Counted from the stretch's first letter, positions 46,369 to 59,259 are shown. The stretch is DNA of 64,000 nt from Rheum nobile (GCA_027886185.1 WOAB01000568.1:8440501-8504500), one strand, 5' to 3'. Made by a program: numbers and translations. The notes: generated from the sequence alone by a model not told the origin.

Positions 46369-47808
46369 TGATGTGGCTAAAACCTACCCGCAAGTGTACG
46401 GGATCAGTTGTAGTAGTCAAGTGTCGATCCCACAGAGACCAATGTAATATTACTTGAAACGCTACCAGTGAACTAGGCCAGAAAAATAAGGAATTTGGGG
46501 AAAACTATAACTAAACTATGAAATACTAATAAAGAAAACAAACAAAAATCTATGGGATAAATGTGTCTAAGGTTAAGGATCACTGCAATGATGCAATAGT
46601 AAGTAAAATCACCCTTCACCTGAATCTAGTCCAAATTATTTGAAGGTAGGCTATCTAAGGTAATCTACTAACCCCTTTCAAACGATAATAAATGTGCCTG
46701 GACTAAACTAACAATCGCTGTCGCGCAGAGCTAATCTCATCCAAACTCTTTAACGCACTTAGAGTCTAGGAATAAACTGAAATAACATTCGCTGTCGTGC
46801 TCCGCTAATCCAACTCAAACCTAGAACATCTACGATAGCCTACTAATCCTCAAGAGTAATTAAGTTATTGTCGCACAAATAACACTCAGGTTCAATTCCT
46901 AGGATTCCAGTAGAAGTTATCACCTCTCAGTCTCAAACCCTACCTGACTACCTATAAAAGTTATCACATTTCAGTCTCAAACCCAAATAGGATCCATTTC
47001 GCATAAGTTACTATGGGCATAAAACATCTAGGATTGAATCAAATACTATTTCAATTTAGGCAAAGAAGTAATTCTAAATACATACGTATCGTCGGGATCA
47101 CCTCAACCTTAGAACTAGGAATTTAGCCAAGCATGATCGAAGACATCAATAGATTTAAACTAGTCATCAACATATATGCATTATGAAATAAACACTGAAG
47201 ATAAAATTGAATCTCAATAACAAAATAATCCAAATTGACAAAAGACTAAAACGATAATACCAATTTTCGAATCAAGCTAGGGTTCAAACTCTCTCTTGAA
47301 TTTCACGTAATGCGTACTATTGTGCTTCCAACAAAAAACTAAACTCCAAACTAAACCTAAAAAACTAATCAAAACCTAAAACTCCCACAAGTCTCCGTCC
47401 TCCTTCTCCTCCGTTTCCATGTTAAATTTATGTCCACCTCATCAAACACCAAGCCGGGCCATTGTCTTCAATTTGCAATCCGATCACGTGGGCTGCCCCG
47501 TTTTGCATCCGCTTGGGCCGGTCAATTTAATGGGCCACTATTTTTGGCAATTATTACATCACAACTGATGTATAATATTTAGCACCATGTTATCCGCTTC
47601 CGTCTATGGTCCAAAATTCAGCAGCTTACCTTTTCTCAAGTCCCGTATTAATTAGCCTAAAAATATCTGAAATACATAAAATTACGAGTGTAGACTCCGA
47701 ATATAAAATAATGTGAAACTAACTATAAAATATATAAAATATGCATGCAAATGAGCTATTCTAATATGCAACTAGACTCTTAAAATATGTATAAAATGGA
47801 TGTTATCA
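46369..47808 (-). mobile_element. Solo LTR, 1440 bp (Ty3-gypsy/Athila-like), minus orientation
   Basis: On the - strand it starts TGATAACATCCATTTTATAC and ends GGTAGGTTTTAGCCACATCA. Target duplication AACAC is perfect at 46364-46368 and 47809-47813. The block CCGCAAGTGTACGGG...GTGTCGATCCCACAGAGACC at the left edge is typical of the 3' part of Athila-like LTRs. No internal domain remains, so LTR-LTR recombination probably removed it. Confidence 0.82.
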
Positions 47809-48263
47809 AACACACACTTTAATATACTTACACATGTATGCACTTAACTTGGAATATTGAGCATCCACTTTAATATAATTACATATGTACTTTTTAACAT
47901 ATTAAGTATGTACTTTAACATGATAAATATACACTTTAACACACTAACATATGCATTTTTAATATAACAAACATACACTAGCTAAAATGTACACTTTTAA
48001 TATACATGTTAAACATGCACATTTATATATTACAGCATGCACTTTATCATATTAAAGATGCACTCTATGTGAGCATTAAAAATGTACTTATATATGCACT
48101 TTGAATTCATTATAGATGCACTTTTGGTGCTTATTTATGCATTTGATATACAATACAATTAAATAAAATATTTTTTGAAAAAAAAAATTTTGAATTTTTT
48201 TATTTTAAAAAATATTTTTCGAAAAAACAATTATGAAAAAAAATTAACGAAAATTTTGTGTAA

Positions 48264-49658
48264 GAGCATCTTTAACGATAGTCCCTTAGAGGGGCTTTTA
48301 GAACATTAATATTAAAATATTTGAATTCAGCTAAAAGCCCTAACATGGGTCTCGAATTTGGGCTCAAAATTGGGACCGTCCCATACATATAAAAATAGAG
48401 GCATGTTTGGTTACTTAAAAAAATTTGTCCAAAATTCAAGCCAAAACACATCCCGGAGCAGCCCCACCAAACGCGCCCTATTGCATCAAGCCAAAACACA
48501 TCTCGAATTTGTTTTTTAAAATTGATTTAAATAAAAAATGGCTGGTTAAAAAAAATAAAAAAATTACCATAATTCTAATTACATTTTTCTCTATCCATAG
48601 ACATCCATTTTGAATATATTTGGTAGATTTTAATATTTTTTGTATTATAGGTATTATTAAGTGAAAATAAATCATTTTATTATTATTATTGGTGGTTTAA
48701 AATAAAATAAATACCAATTTAATTTTTTTATATTAAAATTATATTGTAAATAAAATTTTGAAATTTTATGTATTTTTTTTACAAATTTTAATATAATTAA
48801 GTCCAAATAAACCATGTTATTATTATTTAGGATAGTTTTAATATATTTTATGCATGCTTTTTTTATAAAATATTTTTTTAATATATTTTATACATGAATT
48901 TAGGATAGTTTTAATATATTTTAGGATAGTTGACAAGGCCGGAAACCGGTGTCGTTTTCCTGTCAAAGAAATCCTAATTCACCTACTAATGAGTGTCGTT
49001 TTCCGGACACGAGGCGCTTAACAAATCCACCGCGGGGCGGTGACTCCCACCGCGGGGCGGTGACCTGTCTGAGACCCACCGCCGGGTCGCGGTGGCTTCT
49101 GGCGCGGGGCGTCATCGGTGTCTTCTTCAACTTCTGCGACACTTCCGTAAAAACGCCATAACTTTTTATTCCCAACTCGGATTGCGCTCATATTTTGAGG
49201 ACTTGCAGTAGACTTCAAGATCTAACTCCTCGAATTATAATCACTTCATTTGGACATCTGAGTAGAGAGAACGAACCATTTGAATTCAGCACATTATTCT
49301 TCTACTCTTCAATTGGAATCACTTCATTTGTTTTGTTTTCTTAAATGTATGCATCCCCTTTTTGTTGATTTTTCATCATTGTATATTTTTTTCCTTAATT
49401 TTAAATAAATATTATAATTATATAATTAAAATAAAATATAAATATTAAGTTTAATGTATGATTTTATCCATAATTTAGTAAATCACATTTTTGTAATTTC
49501 AATCCAAACCAAGGATATAATTGTATATAAAACTTATCTAAAAATCTCATCTAAAAGACCCCAATAAAAGCCCTTAATATACCATAGGTCCCATAACAAA
49601 TAATTCTCTCAAAAACCCTCTATAAGACCCATCCTATAAGACCCCATTAAATATGTCC
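48264..49658. mobile_element. Non-autonomous PIF/Harbinger-like element, 1395 bp
   Basis: Inverted ends GAGCATCTTTAACG and (reversed) GGACATATTTAATG. Target duplication TAA at 48261-48263 and 49659-49661. Subterminal AAGCCC/GACCC phrases occur on both sides. A GC-rich insert at about 48930-49165 holds two copies of CACCGCGGGGCGGTGAC next to each other and a third variant, CACCGCCGGGTCGCGGTGG. No transposase. Confidence 0.68.
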
Positions 49659-50875
49659 TAATATCCTTAAATTTATGCAATTTTCACAATATACCCAAAG
49701 GTATGATTAATTTCGTATGATACCCCTAAGCTTTTTAATTTCTTTGTGAAATACCCTTCCCGTTAACACAACGTTAAGAAAACGTTAGTTTATAAAATAA
49801 TTAAAAAAAAGCAAGTCTGGGGAGGAAAATTGGAAATTGATGCTCGAAGTCTGGAGAGGAAATTGAAGCTCGAAGTCTGGGGGTTGCTTAGAGCTCGATC
49901 CGACAAGCGAAGCGAGGGCGGTGCCTAGAGGCGAATCGAGGGCAGTGGGTGATGGAGCCTGGACGGTGGCTTGTCAGTGCAAGGGGCGGTGGCTGGTGCA
50001 AGAGAACGCGGACGAGGGAGACGAGAAGCAACAGCGTTTGCATTAGTCGACGAGGGAGACTATCAAACGTCCTTTCAGGTCAGATTTCTACAATTTTTAC
50101 AAGCTTTAAGGTTTTAATTGAGAATTTATAGATTTTGGGATGGATTGAAATTTGGGGATGAATTTAGGGTTTTTAATTCTAGGGTTTGATTTTGATTTGG
50201 AGGTTAAATTCAGATTTGGGGATGAAATTTAAATTTTCTTGAAAATTAATGTCTCATTTAATAATTGAAATGTTACTTTTCCATTTGCGAGGATTCTCAT
50301 TCTGATTCACAAGGTCATCCTTTAGTTTGTTTTAATTGGATTGTGTCTGCCTACACTGGTTGTCTGGTTCAGTTTTGGTTCTCTAGTTTACCTAACTTAC
50401 CATTCAAATAAACTACTCTCTTCCAAATTTGACATTGTGTACAGTAACTTCTATTTCTCTAGCCACTGGAATTCTGAAACTTACATTGTCCACTAAATAT
50501 ACTTTGTACTGATATTTGTATGGCATATTGACATGTCTCTTAACTATTGTACTTTTTGGTACATGTTTGATAACAACAACAAAAACTAAAGTGGGATTGC
50601 CAAAACTTATAAAGAGCAAAGCACTAAATACAACAAGTGTAATATAGTACCAATGTGTGTTCGATAAATTTACTTAAATTTTTCGTTGTGCTCGCTCTTT
50701 TTTTTTTTTTCTAGCTTGCTATATGTAGATGATTATTCAATGAACACAAACCCACATAGCCTCTTTATGTAAAAAACATGTGTTGTTATTAAGGCTTGTT
50801 TATTGGCCAAATTTGATCGATATTGGTTAATCTTTGTGCACTAATGATTTTATATATATGTTCCTAATCAATTAA

Positions 50876-50941
50876 GTCTATTAGCTCAAAGGGAGAGCAA
50901 TGTATAATTATACATGATGTGGGTTCGAATCCCACATACAA
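50876..50941 (+). other. tRNA-like sequence (A and B boxes), + strand
   Basis: TTAGCTCAAAGGGAGAGCA forms a D-arm-like A box. GTGGGTTCGAATCCCAC is a perfect T-arm with B box GGTTCGAATCC. Acceptor-stem halves do not pair, so I do not call it a functional tRNA. It could be a SINE head or a dead tRNA gene. Confidence 0.5.
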
Positions 50942-51503
50942 TACAAAGTTACATGATGAACATTGGCAAACGAATTGAGGCCTTGTCTCATTGTCTCATT
51001 GAGAAATATGATTCAGGTTTTGGTTTAGCTTGATGATGCTGATGCAAAGCATCTATATATGTGCTACAGATGTTTTATGTTGCAAACTACTTGCATTGTT
51101 TAGTTAGCTACATAGTGTAGGCATAAAAACCCCATTGCATTTGCAGATTCAAGTATTAGGAGATGGAAAAAGTTATACATTTAAATTTCAATCAGAAAAC
51201 CCTACCAAAATCTTCTTAGCAAAAAATGTTATCGCTGAATTAGTAAAAGATAGCTTCTATTTCAACACCACCAAAGACAAAATTTAGTACTTTCAATGAA
51301 CCACATAAACCTATATGAACTCACTCCCACAATCAACTATAAAGTGACAAACTAATCGGGATACTGTTACGATCCTAGTAGCACAACTAGTTACTTTCTT
51401 GTTTCTTCCATTATTATAATGATAAACAAAGATGATATAAATCCTATCCTAAATTCTTGATACATAACCATAGGAAATGTCATTTTACAATATTTTTATA
51501 TTA

Positions 51504-51569
51504 GCCTATGTAGGAGTCGAACCCACATCTTATGCATAAGCACATGCTCTACCATTTGAGCTAATAGGC
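51504..51569 (-). other. tRNA-like sequence (A and B boxes), - strand
   Basis: Reads GCCTATTAGCTCAAATGG, then GTAGAGC, and ends with a T-arm GTGGGTTCGACTCCTAC and ATAGGC. The terminal GCCTAT/ATAGGC pair as an acceptor stem. The B box GGTTCGACTCC is consensus. At 66 nt it is short, and the anticodon stem does not fold normally (CTTATGCATAAG sits there). Closely related to the one at 50876 and facing it. Confidence 0.5.
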
Positions 51570-53656
51570 TTTATTATTTTCTCAAGTCAAAAAGATTTGA
51601 TCCGAAAGATGGGATCTAGACACTATTATATTTACCAAAATATAATGAATACTTCCTCTCCTTTAAACTCACCAATATAATTTGACAGGTTTGGGTACAA
51701 AGCTTCATGTAGTGCATCTAATGTGGTGAGTTGTGTGATGAATATGGAATTGGGGCATATATTATAAATTCTGTCATGGACAAAAATCAAAACATTGAAA
51801 ATTCATTGCAAGGTACAAAGAAGAGATTATAAGCTATGCAATGAATTACTCTGCCATAGACACTATATTATACTATGGAAAACAAGGAAGGGATAGTCAA
51901 CACTAAAAGTTAGGATTTATGTTCCTAGATCTAGTGTATTGAATCTGCCACCAAAGCATGTCTTTAACAAGAACTTATTTCTTATATCTGGTAACGGGTG
52001 TCCATTACAATGTGCAGTGACCATCGACCCAACAAATATTCATTTAGATTCGAATGGCACATCAACATGTACAAGTACTTCCTAATCACAACATTTACAA
52101 ACCCTAAATTTCACTAATCAACATCTACATTGCAACATTAACATGTACTAGTACTTCCTAAATCAAGTTCGAATCCGAAATCAATTCATTTAACCCTAAA
52201 TTTAGATTTCAATAAAAATCCACAAACCTAAATTTCGATTTCAATCAAATTCCGCAAATTAGCTCTAGACAATTTCAATTTCGAACAAAATCCGCAAAAC
52301 AACCTAAATCAAGTTCCACTCACCCCTAAAATTTCAGTTCATCCCCAAATTTCAATTAAAACCCTAGATTCAATGGAATCCACAAATCTGTAAAATGAAT
52401 AACCTACGGCCTACCTGAACGGAGCAACCTCCAACATCGCCCACCGCAACCTCGTTGTTGTCTCCATCACCGACCACCAACACCAGCACCAGCAGTGTCG
52501 CCCCATCGCCATTTGGCGTCTCCTTTGTCAGGTGAAGACCGCTTCCACCATCCAGCCTTCCTATGCGTGGTCGCTTCGTCAGGTGAAGATCGCTTTTAAC
52601 GCCCATTTTCCATTCGACATCAGCCACCAGTCGTTGGATTCTCCTATTGGTTATCCCTCTCTCAAGAGTCCAGACTATCGGACCTCCAAGTCTCCCAGTG
52701 TTTAAGTTACAGAGTATTTTTTAATCCTTTGACACCTCGTTAACAGAACAATAACGGCAGGGCGTTTGGTGAAAAACACAAAAAACGTTAAGGGTACTAC
52801 GCGAAATATATCTAACCTCTAGGCATATTGCGAAATTAGCTTAACTTCGAGGGTACTATGTGAAATTTCCAAAAAAATAAATTTTGAAAAAAAATAAATT
52901 TTGGGAAATTCTTTTTTTCAAAAAAAAAAAATCCGGAAAAAAATATTCGGTTTTTTAATTTTTTTTATAATAAATATTATAAAAATATTAATATTTATAA
53001 TTTTGCCACTTCAATCTTATCCATAAATCTCTTAGATCTTATGGCCCTAATTACTCATCACTTTACACCCTAAGATCATTATGCACTTGAACCCTACTCG
53101 TCATATATATATATTATAAATTGTACTCTCTTAACTGAATCAACTTGTTTATGCTCCATCGTTGTTAGTTTGTGAAGATCAACTGGTTTAGAGACAACGG
53201 TATGTTATTAATATAAGAATGATCTAGATTTTTTTAGCCAAACTTTATTTGGGTGTGTTTATGTAATTTAATTTGCATTTTTCATATCTTCATGTTTATG
53301 CTCCATGGTTAAAACTAAATGGAAAATAAGTAATTCTGATTTCTATGAAGCTATTCATGTATGCTCAACATCTTCATGTTTATATGGTTAGAAATCAAGT
53401 TGTGCTACATATTTTATGAATCCTGGAATTCCAAAGTATGAGTGGGAGAACAAATAAATAAACCTAAATCAGTGTTGATATTCATGCGGATTGGCCTAAC
53501 GAACAACCCGGCCCGCCCTCAAGGGCAGGTATGGACAACAAATATAACCCATTTTTAAAGGACGAGCTTGGCCCGACCCGGATATTTGGACAAAAAATTG
53601 ATTTGGCCCGACCCGTGTCTAGCCCAAACCCGCGTTTGAACATGCCTACTTGCAAG

Positions 53657-53814
53657 CAATTGTGAAGGAGACCCTCAAGCTTCACCCACCTATGCCGTTG
53701 TTGATGCCTCACAAGGCTCAAGACGATATGCAACTCTGCATCTACCTCATACCCAAAAACACACAAGTGCTTGTTAACGTGTGGGCTATAGGGCAAGACC
53801 CGGATACTGTTGGG
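53657..53814 (+). pseudogene. Cytochrome P450 exon, downstream piece
   Basis: Continues the piece at 45370-45529: AIVKETLKLHPPMPLLMPHK, then YLIPKNTQVLVNVWAIGQDP. The helix K motif E-x-x-x-L (ETLKL; usually E-x-x-R) and the PKNTQVLVNVWAIG meander entry are clear. Similarity stops after DPDT at about 53814. The heme-binding Cys loop (F-x-x-G-x-R-x-C-x-G) is missing. Confidence 0.85.
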
Positions 53815-54085
53815 CCTAGAAACGCAAATTCGATGTTAATTAGGAGTAATGACAATTTCCCTGACAATCAAATTACACCTAGAAACAGCGACAAACACAG
53901 AATCTCAGGATAACCAAAAGCAGACAATCTCAAGCAACAAAATAATCACGCGCAATCAACACACTCATGAGACTAGGGATTCCAAAGAGAGATGAATTTA
54001 CCAAACCCTTGTTGGTAACGAACAATCTGGAAACGAGAGACAATCTCCAAGGCTAAGGAAGTGCAAAGCTAGGTACTTTTTTCAC
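53815..54085. other. Spacer between the P450 relic and the LINE
   Basis: Under 300 bases, unassigned. Confidence 0.35.
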
Positions 54086-54199
54086 CTTTTTTTTATTAGG
54101 TAAAAATTAGACTGAAAATCACAGAAGAGTCGGTTTCTCAGTCTATAGCATCCTTTCGGATGAGAATTATAAATTCTAGATTAGCTCGGATATCTTTCA

Positions 54200-57100
54200 A
54201 TGAACTCAGCTAGACCTTCTTTGTAATGAAGTCGGCCACCACGTTTGTTTCTCGGAAGACAAGAAAAATCTGCACTGAAGAGAAAAGTTGTAAAACACAC
54301 AGGATATCCGAAATTAACATTTCAATATCCCATGGACAATGCCAGATTTGATTCAGAACATTCACAATGGTAAGGTTATCGCATTCAAGTTGAATGTCGG
54401 TATTGCCTAGTTCATAAGCCTTTATCAGGGCATTTCTTACTGCAAGCGTTTTCTTCAATGATTTCATTGATTTTTTGTTTCCTAGGTTTAGGGATCTGAT
54501 GATGCCATAGGTATCAAAATTCATTTTCTCGATTGTTTTTATGGTATGGTTACATTAGAATAGGAGATGGTTCAAATCCTCCAACTGAGCATTGCAACGG
54601 ATACAACCCGGGGGGATTGCTACATCTTTTTCTGCTAATCTAGCTTTTGTTGGGAGTCCGTTTTTCATTATTTTCCAGATAAATTTTTTAATTTTGGGGT
54701 ATGTTTCCATCTTCCATATCCATGAAGAATCATAGGCAGTATATCTCTTATTTCTGTTAATTAGTTCCATAGCAGAATTCGTAGAAAACCAATCATTTTT
54801 GCTAGTTTTTCAGTACATTCTATCATGAATATCATTTAAGGGTATAGGGATCGAGGTTATTTTTTTGGTTAAATCATATGGTAAACATTGTTCTAATAAA
54901 TCCTTATTCTAGGTTTTATTTGACAACATAAAATCAGCTACCAGGGCATCCTTATTCAGGATTGATTGTGTGTTTATGATATTACATAAAGGGGTGTTCA
55001 GGACCCAGTTATCCGTCCAGAATTTGATTGTTTTGCCATTACCAACTTGCCAAATTAGTCCAGATTTGAACTCATCCATGAGTTCAATCATTTTGGACCA
55101 TTGCCAAGAGCAATTTCATTTTTTCTCGTAATGAAATATGTGGATTGTTTTCAAGTATTTTTCAGTAACAACTCTAACCCAATAATTATTCGGTTATGCT
55201 AAGATTTTTCATAATAATTTGAATTGTAGGGCTTTATTCATGTCTTTTGCTTTTCTCAATTCAAGACCTCCTTGATGTGTTGGTTTACATATTTTTTTCC
55301 AGCCTATAAGAGGTTTATAGGAGCTGTCTTTGTTACAAAAAAAAGATCTATTTAACTTGTCAAGTTCATTGTGTGTGTGTGTAGGTAACATAAAACTTTG
55401 CATAAGATAGTTTGGTCTTGATGCGAGATTGGTTTTTATTAGTGTTGTTCTTCTTGCTTGGGAAAGAGAGTTTGCTTTCCATTTAGATAATTGATTTTGG
55501 GTGCTAATTAAGAGGTCAGTAAAGGTATTCGAGTTGACTCTACCATTAATGATAGGGCAATCAAGATATTTTTCGAGGGATATCATATTTGTGATTGTGA
55601 GAGTACCTTGTATTGCTAATTTCTTTTGGTTGATAACCTTTTTTGTAACTTGAAAGACCGATTTATGAAAATTTATTTTTTGTCCTGAGATTTTGCAATA
55701 CTCATCAATAATATCCTTGAGTTCTTTGCAGTTTTCCTGTTTAGCTTTTGAGAAGATCACAATATCATCCGCAAATGCCAGAAACAGAATTTGTGTTCCT
55801 TGTTGAGTGATTTGAAATCCTAGAGGATTTCAAGGTCTTTCTAAAGCTTGTTGGAGTTTTCTAGCAAGAATTTCAGATCCTAAAATAAACAAGAAAGGCG
55901 AAAGGGGGTCACCCTGTCGAAGTCCTCTTGATGGTTTAAATATTTCTGTGGGTCCGTTGTTAACAAGCACCGAGAAAGATACCGTTGTAATACATTCTCT
56001 TATCCAGTTGATAATTTTTTCATGGGATCCAAACTTTTCCATAATTTTAATAATGAAGTTCCATTCGATTCTATCATAAGCTTTTTTCATATCTAGTGTT
56101 AGGGCAATAAAGCCTTCAGTTCCTTTTTTCGATTTAAATGAGTGAAAGATTTCATGGACAATCAAAATATTATCTTGAATGGCTCTGTTAGCAACAAAGG
56201 TACCCTGAAGGGGGTGAATTAGTTTTTCCATGATTCCTTTAAGTCTTGTTGTTAAGATCTTCGAGATAATCTTATAAATTGTAGAGCACGGACTTATGGG
56301 TTTATAGTGATTCGTAGAGTTCAGATTGTCACATTTTGGGATCAAAGAGATAAATGTGTGATTTATTTGTTTGAGCAGTTTTCCAGAAAGAAAAAAACTT
56401 TTAACTGCTTGAATAACAAAATGATCTACAATGTCCCAATATTTTTGGTAGAATTCTGTTGTCATACCATCAGGTCCCGACGATTTATCCGAGCCAATGT
56501 TAAAGACAACCTTCTTAATTTCTTAATTAGATACGTTTCTTATTAATTCTGAATTGTCCTCTGTAGAGATTTCAAACTAAATTAGTTTAAGATTTTCATG
56601 GAATAGTCTCTGGTTCATATCCTCACTTCTGAATCTTTTAATGAAATCATTTCTGATTTCATTTCTAATGTTTTCTTCTCCAGTAATACTTGTTCCTTCT
56701 TGTGTTTTGATTTCTTTTATAATTTTTCTATTTCTTCTTCCACTTGTTATTTTGTGAAAATAGCTAACATTCGTGTTATTATATTTGATGTGTTTTACTT
56801 TCGCTATTTGGTTCCAGTAAATTTTCTGGAAGCACAAAAGTTTTTCTTTTTTTTTCCTATGATTCTTATTTGTTTTTTAATGAGATCATTTATAGGGTGA
56901 GTACAGATCTCAGTTTGGATTTCAGAAATGTATTTTTCTATGGTTTGTAATTGTGTGAAAACATTTCCAAAGGTACTTTTATTCCAGATCTTGGCATGTT
57001 TCTTGAGTAATTTTGTTTTCGATACAAGATTATACAATCTAGATCCATGATAGTTAGTTCTCCAAGCTTGTTTAACAACGTTTCTGAAATCCTTTCTGGT

Positions 57101-57862
57101 CATCCAATTTTTTTCAAATTTAAATGGATGATTTTTAAAAGGTATGGCTGAGTCAAGCTCGATAGAGATGGGACAATGATCTGAGCTGACAAAAGCATAG
57201 TGTTTAGTGCAGATATCAGGGTACCATTGGAGGATCTGCGAATGAAAAAGTACCCTATCCAGTTTTTCGTATATGTTGTCTATTTCTGTTATGTTCTTTC
57301 GCCAGGTATAGATGTTTCTTTGAATAGGGGTCTCCAGTAGTTCACATTCATTTTTAAACTGTCGTAGTCTTGCAAATTTTGTCAAGATTGGTATTAAACC
57401 ACCTAATTTTTCAGATGAGTCTTATATTTCATTTAGATCTCCCATAATAGTGTACGGAAGAGAACAATTTTTAATAAAGGAAATGAGTCCATTCCAAAAC
57501 TCATTCTTTGCAGATTCGTTTGGAGGGTCATAGGTTAGGATTAACATAAGTTTTCTGTTCGTGAGCATGTTTGTATACTTGATACTAATAAATCTTGGTT
57601 CAATTTGGTTAATTTCTAGGATTTCATTTGTAAGTTGGTAGGTTTTCCACATTACACAAATTTCACCCGAGAAATCCGTGGCTGGGACACAATAGAATTG
57701 ATCGAAACTCGCTTTTTTCCACACTTTTTCACTTGGTACTTTGTTTGTTATTGTTTCAAAAAGTGCAATTAATTGAATTCGTTCAATTTTGCAGAAGGAT
57801 TCAACGTCCATCCAAAAAGTTTTCTTCCCGATTCCGCGGTAATTTCAGGTTGTGATCTTCAT
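54200..57862 (-). pseudogene. LINE ORF2: endonuclease, reverse transcriptase, zf-RVT, partial RNase H
   Basis: ATG at 57862 (MKITT, then TGA 57845-57847 in place of the usual Trp, then NYRGIGKKTFW). Endonuclease motifs LIALFET, TYDPPNES and GDLNEI (TAA follows at 57422-57424), then SSDHCPISIEL. RT motifs: SSGPDGMTTEFYQKYW, HTFISLIPKCDNL, DMKKAYDRIEWNF, SRGLRQGDPLSPFLF and, after a stop near 55830, LAFADDIVIFS with FADD intact. Then ISGQKINFHKS and QARRTTLIKTNLASRPNYLM. A zinc-finger motif IPPGCIRCNAQLEDLNHLLF follows. After it the RNase H starts late (VRNALIKAYELGNTDIQLEC), so the first RNase H strand is missing. At least one frameshift lies in the A-rich run near 56810-56850, and several further stops lie between 55208 and 54540. 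Nonfunctional. Confidence 0.88.
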
Positions 57863-59259
57863 AAAAACTCATTTGTGTTTTTGCCCCATATCTTAAGACA
57901 TTTAGGGGACTTGTGATTGTTTCTAACTAGTATAATTTTCGTGGACATAAGAACAATAATAAATATAATCCTTATATTATCAGTCGAGATGTAACTTTTG
58001 TTGTTAAAAGAGATGTCTTTTTCATTCTCATCAAGCCCACTGTTAAACCAAATCCAAGATGAATTGTAGCGTATCAGTTGTCATGGAGAGATCTTAGTAT
58101 AAAATACTATCTGTTCATAGTGTTCTAAGTTTTTCTCATACCAACTTCTGCATTCGTTTTTCTCAAACCAAATTTTGTAGTATTTTTTTTAAAAACAGAA
58201 ATGCTATCACGCAATAAAATGTAGCTGTATGAATCAGTCTTCACAGAAAAAATCCATTGCCTATAACAGTTAATCATTGTTCTATAGGTACAATTCATAT
58301 GATTTAAATTATCATAAAGCTCGATAATTGATTTAACATTCAGCATTCGAGTAATAGTACAAATGGTCTCTGCTGTGTGTGCAGTTTAATTAGATTCAAA
58401 TGTAGGAGAATCCAAGTTTTTCATCCAAACGAGTTTGTTCCAGGGGAATTTGTTCATGGAGTTTGACCTCCAAATTTTGTTCAGGGAGGATGGTTCCTTT
58501 GTGAGTTTAATCATGCAATGCTTCGTGTCAAATTTTCCTGGTGTCGGTCTTCTTTATTCCCAACAAGAGTGAACTCATAGTTGCAAACTCCAAAAACCTG
58601 AATAAGATCCAAAACATCCAAAAGCAAATGAGAAATAAGTTCAGTATTCTGTTGTTCAAGGTGCGGGTCACAAACCTAGATGAAAAGTCTGTTTCCATAT
58701 GTTGTAAACCTGTTTTTGTGTAAAATAACAACAGGGGAAGGGGGTTTCCCAGTACAATGTTTAGATTTAGAATCACAAGGCTCAAGGAAAAGCATAAGAG
58801 TAAGTAAGGAAAAGATAAAGCTCTGCACTAAATAATGGAAATTGTAGGAATTGAAAATAATAAAGCCAAACCATCTGCAATCATACCAAGAAACATTACT
58901 AATAAAACTAAAAGTAAGGTTTCGTGTCCAATTCAGAGGCTGACACAGAGATGGGTCATAGTGTTCAGAGTTATGGTTAAAATTCATAGTAAAGGGAAGA
59001 CAAAAGCACAACATATACTTAATCATCTTCTCATTAAGGATGGGGATCCATACTTCCACAAAAGTGACAAAGGACCAACATACAGTCCAAAGGCAAACAG
59101 AAGCAGGATCCAAGCATTTAGCATTAGTAATAATCAAATTGGTTTTGTCACAGTAGAAAAACTGAATCAAAAAGGAATTCAAGGGGGTTTCCCTTTTAAC
59201 ATAGTTATCAAGCTTGGTAAAAACAGAACCTAGAATTTGATTATTCGACTTACACATAA
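57863..59259 (-). other. LINE inter-ORF spacer
   Basis: About 1.4 kb between ORF1 and ORF2. The - strand has one long open frame (59263-58676) rich in Phe, Cys and Trp, with no motif I recognise; the + strand also has an open frame over part of it. I treat both as chance frames. Confidence 0.5.

Larger units (their letters stand above)
49677..52870. mobile_element. Inverted-repeat element of ~3.2 kb, superfamily uncertain
   Basis: Left end GCAATTTTCACAATATACCC and reversed right end GGAAATTTCACATAGTACCC match. Both arms repeat the phrase AATTTCGY-ATR-TACCC(T/C) several times and include ACGTTAAG/CGTTAACA motifs. Gene-start-like GC-richer stretches lie near 49900-50070 and 52400-52690. No target duplication could be fixed, and no transposase is visible. 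Two tRNA-like sequences lie in the middle. Confidence 0.5.
46018..53100. mobile_element. Larger MULE-like element nested in the hAT element
   Basis: Left end GTGTAAGGATCATATGAGG... and right end (reversed) CGAGTAGGGTTCAAGTGCAT... are imperfect inverted repeats, best matching in TTAAGGTGTAAAATGA/TTAGGGTGTAAAGTGA. A 9-bp target duplication TCATATATA flanks it (46009-46017 and 53101-53109), the MULE length. Inside are repeated CACTTTAACATA/CACTTTTAATATA phrases (46280-46360 and 47815-48160), interrupted by a solo LTR, then two more elements. No transposase seen. Confidence 0.6.
45530..53648. mobile_element. hAT-type transposon, 8119 bp, inserted in the P450 exon
   Basis: The target duplication CTTGCAAG (8 bp, itself a palindrome) lies at 45522-45529 and 53649-53656. 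The terminal inverted repeats are TAGACTTGTTCATATGCGGG on the left and, reversed, TAGGCATGTTCAAACGCGGG on the right. Both ends carry GGCCCGCCC/GGCCCGACCC subterminal motifs of many plant hAT elements (45548-45690, 53505-53635). I see no hAT transposase, so it is non-autonomous. Most of its length is other elements nested inside (45749-46006 and 46018-53100). Its own sequence is only about 0.2 kb on the left and 0.55 kb on the right. Confidence 0.88.

Noticed and set aside
50876..51569. Functional tRNA genes
   Set aside because: The + copy lacks a paired acceptor stem, and the - copy is short and has no normal anticodon stem.
52370..52627. Minus-strand frame of 85 codons near the end of the inverted-repeat element
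   Set aside because: Low-complexity, no motif, and inside a repeat arm.
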